NCBI GenBank assembly: GCA_944390905.1
Contig: CALXRR010000015.1
Location: forward strand, 1 to 37,183
Direction of reading: 5' to 3'
Origin: an uncultured Alphaproteobacteria bacterium
GTDB lineage: Bacteria > Pseudomonadota > Alphaproteobacteria > RF32 > CAG-239
Length of the DNA stretch: 37,183 nt
The notes below the pieces were generated by a model. It saw nothing but the letters and a program-made list of their open reading frames with translations. It was not told where the DNA came from and ran no database searches. A program made the translations under genes and the position numbers. Each line of letters starts with the position of its first letter. Position 1 is the stretch's first letter. Shown here piece after piece: positions 33,958 to 37,183 of this stretch.

Positions 33958-34929
33958 CTAGAAAGCGAGCACCGGTCGAACGGAAAATGAATATAAGGTA
34001 GAACCTTTATTGTATGTCTTCATTGATGATGATATTGAAGAATATGATGGAGTGCTAACTTCTAAATGCCAAGCATCATGAGAATCATAATCAGAAGACG
34101 ACCAAATCCACTCAATGGAAATATATTCGTTGGAATTGGCATCTCCAAGTTTAGTGCCTCCAGCTATACTAATACCGGTGTTGATTTTTGTTAAATTTGC
34201 GGAATTAGTTATATTATTTAATAATCCTCCTGATGGTAAACACCAGTTTTTTCCATTTGGAGTTCCTGTTGGTTTATAACTTTTTGCAGTCCATGCTGCC
34301 GGATATGTTGAGCTGTTACCGTATGCCGTAATAGCATCTGTGTTTATACAACTGGATTGTATATCGGTTAAACATGATATTGATGTACAATTAGTGATTT
34401 CTGGAATATCTTTTATATCTCCCCACGCAATAGCTGTCTGAATCGGTTTAACCGTCATAATCCACCCCATCTGGCTACCTGATTTTTCATAAATCACCAC
34501 ACCCAGTAGAGTTTTAGAGCTTTCAAGCTTATCGGAGCAGGTATTATCTGAATAAAATAAGGCTCCAATGGTACAGGCTGAATAATCAGGTTCACTACTC
34601 TTACAAGTGCCGTCTTTCCAAAGATATCCATCAGCGCAAGAGCAGTAATTATATTTTCCGTTGCAATCCTTACTACCGCCACCGGTTTGGTAGGTGTCGG
34701 TGCAGGTAAGGGTGAAACCGAGTTCTGTGCAGAGTTGGTCTTTGATTTCCGAATCGGATTTTAAGCAAGCCCACCAATTGCCAAATGGGCATTTGACACC
34801 ACTACCGCCGGAGCAGCTGGTTTCGGTATAGCCTAAAGTCGCGCAATCTTGAGTGGCGACACATTGGGCGTTAATAGTTTGGGGAATTAAGGACAGACTT
34901 GTCCCCAGCAATAAAAAGCGTATTTTCAT
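33958..34929 (-). CDS. gene C: secreted Cys-rich C-type-lectin-like protein, not visibly diversified
   Basis: 323 residues. The signal peptide is identical to gene B's. The Cys-rich part contains CNGKYNYCSCADGYLWKDGTC, very close to gene A. The C-terminal domain has NWCLPSGGLL, IEWIWSSSDY and the shared end SFSVRPVLAF. The segment before VRPV is AT-rich and rich in Ser (TCA/TCT codons) instead of the NNC/NNT codons of genes A and B, so it does not look like a current variable region. Only 14 nt before the ATG (CTTTTGTT-type) match A and B; the structured leader and the promoter are missing. It may be an older copy or a copy under different control. Confidence 0.85.
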   Translation of the reverse strand: MKIRFLLLGTSLSLIPQTINAQCVATQDCATLGYTETSCSGGSGVKCPFGNWWACLKSDSEIKDQLCTELGFTLTCTDTYQTGGGSKDCNGKYNYCSCADGYLWKDGTCKSSEPDYSACTIGALFYSDNTCSDKLESSKTLLGVVIYEKSGSQMGWIMTVKPIQTAIAWGDIKDIPEITNCTSISCLTDIQSSCINTDAITAYGNSSTYPAAWTAKSYKPTGTPNGKNWCLPSGGLLNNITNSANLTKINTGISIAGGTKLGDANSNEYISIEWIWSSSDYDSHDAWHLEVSTPSYSSISSSMKTYNKGSTLYSFSVRPVLAF

Positions 34930-35029
34930 AACAAAAGCTCCATATCATTTTACATAGGAGCAGTATAACATAAAATTTTATTCGTTTCAATTATTATTTT
35001 TAGCAGCGGACGGGAAAGAGGGCAAAAAA

Positions 35030-35059
35030 ATACCGGTATCTGTGGAAGGATACCGGTGA
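35030..35059 (-). terminator. intrinsic terminator of the small membrane protein gene
   Basis: ACCGGTATC with GATACCGGT. On the minus strand it runs into T7. Confidence 0.88.
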
Positions 35060-35071
35060 TTTGAATGTTTA

Positions 35072-35518
35072 TTAGGTCAGCAGCACTAATGCTATAATCA
35101 ACAAGGCTACTAATCCGATACCTACAATCGCAGTGCGTTTGAAAAACCGGTTGTTGCTCACAATGTCCGGATTGTTCAAATAATGCGGTGAGTAGAAGTA
35201 CAGAGCATCATCAAAACGCTCGGCCTTAAAAAGACCTGCCTCGCTTTGATAGTAAAAGTGGATAATCGAGAGTTCTGCCATTTGGGGTGCTATCGGCCCG
35301 TAACTCATATTGCAGTAACTGAGCGGGGAGCATGCCGTGGCTTGAACCATGATGTCACTTTCAGGAATGTCTTGCCCTAAAAGCGATGATATTGCCTGAG
35401 CCATATCTTTTTGGCTGCCATACTTGATTCCGGTTTTTAATTCTAATTTCGGAATCGGTTTGTTTTCCTGTGCGAGATGCTCGCATTTCTTGAGGTAATT
35501 AATAATTTTCGTTTCCAT
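35072..35518 (-). CDS. unknown protein with C-terminal membrane anchor
   Basis: 148 residues. The soluble part (1-~125) shows no domain I recognise and contains SSLLGQDIPESDIMVQATAC and SYGPIAPQMAELS. The last ~22 residues (AIVGIGLVALLIIALVLLT) form a single membrane segment at the very end, so it is probably tail-anchored, facing the cytoplasm. It has a minus-strand promoter-like TTGACA (35564-35569) whose -35 box is next to the divergent one of rlmH. Confidence 0.72.
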   Translation of the reverse strand: METKIINYLKKCEHLAQENKPIPKLELKTGIKYGSQKDMAQAISSLLGQDIPESDIMVQATACSPLSYCNMSYGPIAPQMAELSIIHFYYQSEAGLFKAERFDDALYFYSPHYLNNPDIVSNNRFFKRTAIVGIGLVALLIIALVLLT

Positions 35519-35540
35519 AACAATATAATTTAGTTCTCTT

Positions 35541-35603
35541 ATATTTCTTTAAAAAAATTGTTTTGTCAAGCGCCTTGACTCAGAAAAATCTATGCTTTAG
35601 ACT
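35541..35603. promoter_or_regulatory. back-to-back divergent promoters
   Basis: The inverted repeat GTCAAGcgcCTTGAC (35565-35579) holds two -35 boxes, TTGACA on the minus strand (35564-35569) and TTGACT on the plus strand (35575-35580). Partners 17 nt away are AAATAT (35541-35546, minus) and TAGACT (35598-35603, plus). Confidence 0.5.
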
Positions 35604-35622
35604 TTCGGCAGAGGTAAAAATA

Positions 35623-36063
35623 ATGAAAATTACGATTTTAGCCATAGGCAAGTGCAAAAAAAATTCTCCGGAAGCGGCTTTGATTGCCGAATATGTGAAG
35701 CGGACATCGTGGGAGGTGGTGATTAAAGAAAAAGATAATGCTACCCAAGATGAGGAGGCTAAATTTTTGCAGGAGAATATTCCTCATGGTGCTAAAGTGG
35801 TGGTGCTTGATGAACGCGGCGTGAATATTAAGACTACCGAATTGGCGGCTAAGATGGAGTCGTGGATGGTGAATGGTTGCTCCGATATTTGTTTTTTAAT
35901 CGGTGGAGCGGACGGGCATTTGCAATCAACTCGAGATAAGGCGGATTTGCTACTTTCGTTCGGAAAGCTGACGCTGCCGCATATGTTGATGCGAGTGGTG
36001 CTTATGGAGCAGATATATCGTGTGGAAACGGTGATAAAGCATCATCCTTATCATCGGGAGTAA
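35623..36063 (+). CDS. rlmH: 23S rRNA (pseudouridine1915-N3)-methyltransferase
   Basis: 146 residues from ATG 35623 (GAGGT 7 nt upstream); the frame extends to 35563, but those 20 residues are not in the family and would overlap the promoter. Family marks: ITILAIGKCKKN at the start, LDERGVNIKT, CFLIGGADGHL (SAM-binding knot) and the end HMLMRVVLMEQIYRVETV followed by HHPYHRE. It methylates pseudouridine 1915 in helix 69. It usually sits right after rsfS; the pair is interrupted here. Confidence 0.96.
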   Translation: MKITILAIGKCKKNSPEAALIAEYVKRTSWEVVIKEKDNATQDEEAKFLQENIPHGAKVVVLDERGVNIKTTELAAKMESWMVNGCSDICFLIGGADGHLQSTRDKADLLLSFGKLTLPHMLMRVVLMEQIYRVETVIKHHPYHRE

Positions 36064-36069
36064 AAAAAT

Positions 36070-36101
36070 AAGCTCCCGTCCAGCGCAGGAGGGGAGCTTT
36101 G
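36070..36101 (+). terminator. weak terminator of rlmH
   Basis: AAGCTCCC with GGGGAGCTT around a 13-nt loop, followed by a short T-run. Confidence 0.6.
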
Positions 36102-36125
36102 AGGTGTTTTTCAGGTGTTTTGGTT

Positions 36126-36539
36126 TCAATGGGATTGGCTGACAATGTAGTCGGTACGATGTTGTTTGCCGACTATTTTGTGTATTTCAAAGGTATTATG
36201 TGTTTTTTCAACCTTTTGAAATACATGGCCGTTGAGGGCGAGCAATTGGTTGTCGTGGACAATTGCCAGCCAGTGGAACCCAGGCTTGCAGACAAAAGCG
36301 TCTTTGAAGCGGAGCTCTTGGGCTGATTCTTGATCCGCGGTGATGGCATAAGTCTTAATTTCACGGCCGAGGGCTTGGGAGAAAATCTCCTTAGCGTCTT
36401 CAATAGAGGTAACTTCTTGCGGAAGTATAAAGATTTCCGTAAAAGTTATGGACTTGTTGATGCGCATCATTTTGCCGGCGCTCTTGAAACCTTTGACTCT
36501 TTTGTAGAGTTCTTTTTTAGTACATTCGAGTAGCTTCAT
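36126..36539 (-). CDS. unknown small cytoplasmic protein
   Basis: 137 residues, no signal or membrane segment, not recognised. It starts MKLLECTKKELYKRVKGFKS and includes GFHWLAIVHDNQLLALNG. The mix of helices and strands suggests a compact globular protein. The ATG (36539) has no ribosome-binding site in an AT-only leader. The gene has a good promoter (36579-36607). It is convergent with rlmH. Confidence 0.7.
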   Translation of the reverse strand: MKLLECTKKELYKRVKGFKSAGKMMRINKSITFTEIFILPQEVTSIEDAKEIFSQALGREIKTYAITADQESAQELRFKDAFVCKPGFHWLAIVHDNQLLALNGHVFQKVEKTHNTFEIHKIVGKQHRTDYIVSQSH

Positions 36540-36578
36540 AATTGTATGTTTTTAATTAATAATAAATCATCGTCGATG

Positions 36579-36607
36579 TATATAGTCAAAATTTTGTCTT
36601 TTGTCAA
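36579..36607 (-). promoter_or_regulatory. sigma-70 promoter of the 36126-36539 gene
   Basis: Minus strand: TTGACA (36602-36607), 17 nt, TATATA (36579-36584). The start would be near 36572, giving a leader of ~33 nt. Confidence 0.75.
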
Positions 36608-36649
36608 GATGTTTTTTGGGGTAGGAATTTTTAGAGAAATTGGATGGGG

Positions 36650-36712
36650 CTCGCAATGACACTCACAACTACGGGGCAGAGAAGGCGTGATGCTTGGATT
36701 GTGCCGGTGGTG
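36650..36712. repeat. fragment of the mosaic repeat
   Basis: GGGCAGAGAAGGCGTGATGCTTGGATTGTGCCGG corresponds to the GGCGCGATGCTTGG-GTGCCGG block seen in the other islands. Confidence 0.6.
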
Positions 36713-36748
36713 GGTGTATAATATTTTACCGGTTTTGAAAAATTAGTA

Positions 36749-36777
36749 TTTACATCAATGAAAAATTGTGATAGTAT
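36749..36777 (+). promoter_or_regulatory. sigma-70 promoter of the last gene
   Basis: TTTACA (36749-36754), 17 nt, TAGTAT (36772-36777). GAGGAG (36802-36807) then serves as ribosome-binding site for ATG 36816. Confidence 0.75.
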
Positions 36778-36815
36778 GAGACTCGTAGGAAAGAGGTTTG
36801 CGAGGAGATATTATC

Positions 36816-37183
36816 ATGAAACGGCATGTTTACTTATTGATTTCCGTATCTTGTCTAAGCTTAGGTAGTGTTTTATCTGCCCAAGCCGGTATTCTCCCAT
36901 CAGAAACAGATTTATCTTCACACACACATAATACACACCTTGTTTCTCAAACCAAACTTCTTTCCTTATCTCAATTATCTGCACAATCGGAGCATCGCGA
37001 CTTCTCTGCCCCTATCTGGCAGCCGCTAACTGATGGGGTCAAGCTGGCACAGCTTGCATCGGTCTGTTTTATAACGGATGCGGGGAATTGTGGTGGTGCC
37101 GGTGGTGGGACGGATAGCAGTTCTTCCAGCGGTGCGGGGCCGATTGATCCTGATACTGATAATATGTGCAAACTGGAAGGTTA
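36816..37183 (+). CDS. secreted protein with repeat-derived segment, 3'-truncated by window edge
   Basis: 122 complete codons are visible; no stop before the window end. Residues 1-24 (MKRHVYLLISVSCLSLGSVL then SAQA) are a Sec signal peptide. A Ser/Thr/His-rich stretch follows. Residues ~59-82 (HRDFSAPIWQPLTDGVKLAQ region) are encoded by a copy of the dispersed mosaic repeat (36990-37061), read in frame. Then come Gly- and Ser-rich linkers and the first cysteines. It is probably another member of the large Cys-rich secreted protein class, comparable to the gene at the start of the window. GAGGAG lies 8 nt upstream of the ATG. Confidence 0.78.
   Translation, partial: MKRHVYLLISVSCLSLGSVLSAQAGILPSETDLSSHTHNTHLVSQTKLLSLSQLSAQSEHRDFSAPIWQPLTDGVKLAQLASVCFITDAGNCGGAGGGTDSSSSSGAGPIDPDTDNMCKLEG
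36990..37061. repeat. mosaic repeat copy inside coding sequence
   Basis: GAGCATCGCGACTTCTCTGC, CCCTATC, AGCCGCTAAC and GGGGTCAAGCTGGCACAGCTTGCA match, in the same order, blocks at 21454-21533 and the complement of 33851-33905. The copy keeps the frame open. Confidence 0.72.

Overview
The window looks like a chromosomal segment of an uncultured, probably host-associated alphaproteobacterium. This is inferred from three things: alphaproteobacterial-type ribosomal proteins (L36, S21, L21, L27) and the Obg/RsfS/RlmH neighbourhood; a sigma-54 promoter in front of a flagellar hook gene, as in Caulobacter-type hierarchies; and an intergenic palindrome that reads GLDPGI when translated, a type widespread in Alphaproteobacteria. 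Stop usage is standard and TGA acts as a stop.

Layout. 1-912 is the 3' part of a Cys-rich secreted protein gene. 949-4036 (-) is a two-gene polysaccharide O-acetylation module (MBOAT plus AlgJ/AlgX-like). 4243-6100 (-) is accBC. 6291-8002 (+) holds an EamA protein and a hook protein FlgE with its own sigma-54 promoter. 8130-9930 holds two tandem membrane-protein genes with near-identical promoters and terminators. Next come rpmJ (-), a secreted protein and ettA (+). 12.8-15.0 kb is the first repeat island with secreted C-type-lectin-like gene A. 15.1-19.0 kb carries a MORN-like protein, pfkA, a DUF465 protein, rpsU and an NhaD-family antiporter. 19.0-21.6 kb is the second island with gene B. 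21.6-31.5 kb carries tadA, rluB-rsmD, bioG-like, an alpha/beta hydrolase, cysE-mnmA, two unknown proteins, trmJ-like and a second NhaD paralogue. 31.6-33.8 kb is rplU-rpmA-obgE-rsfS. Gene C (33958-34929, -) and a small membrane protein separate rsfS from rlmH. The window ends inside another secreted-protein gene.

The housekeeping part is dominated by translation: ribosomal proteins, tRNA modification (tadA, mnmA, trmJ), rRNA modification (rluB, rsmD, rlmH), and the ribosome factors EttA, Obg and RsfS.

The most unusual system is the dispersed family of secreted Cys-rich proteins. Genes A and B end in a DUF1566/FISUMP-like (C-type-lectin-fold) domain. Between nearly invariant blocks, their codons differ almost only at positions 1 and 2 and end in C or T. 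That is the signature of adenine-directed mutagenesis by a diversity-generating retroelement (DGR). No reverse transcriptase or template repeat lies in the window, so these would be remote targets. Both genes also share a promoter with a palindrome in its spacer and a leader of about 185 nt. At least four helices of this leader covary between the two copies around a core of about 35 nt that does not change, which suggests an undescribed structured RNA. The same islands hold palindromic repeats that have entered coding sequence: the C-terminus of EttA and the N-terminal part of the secreted protein at the window end.
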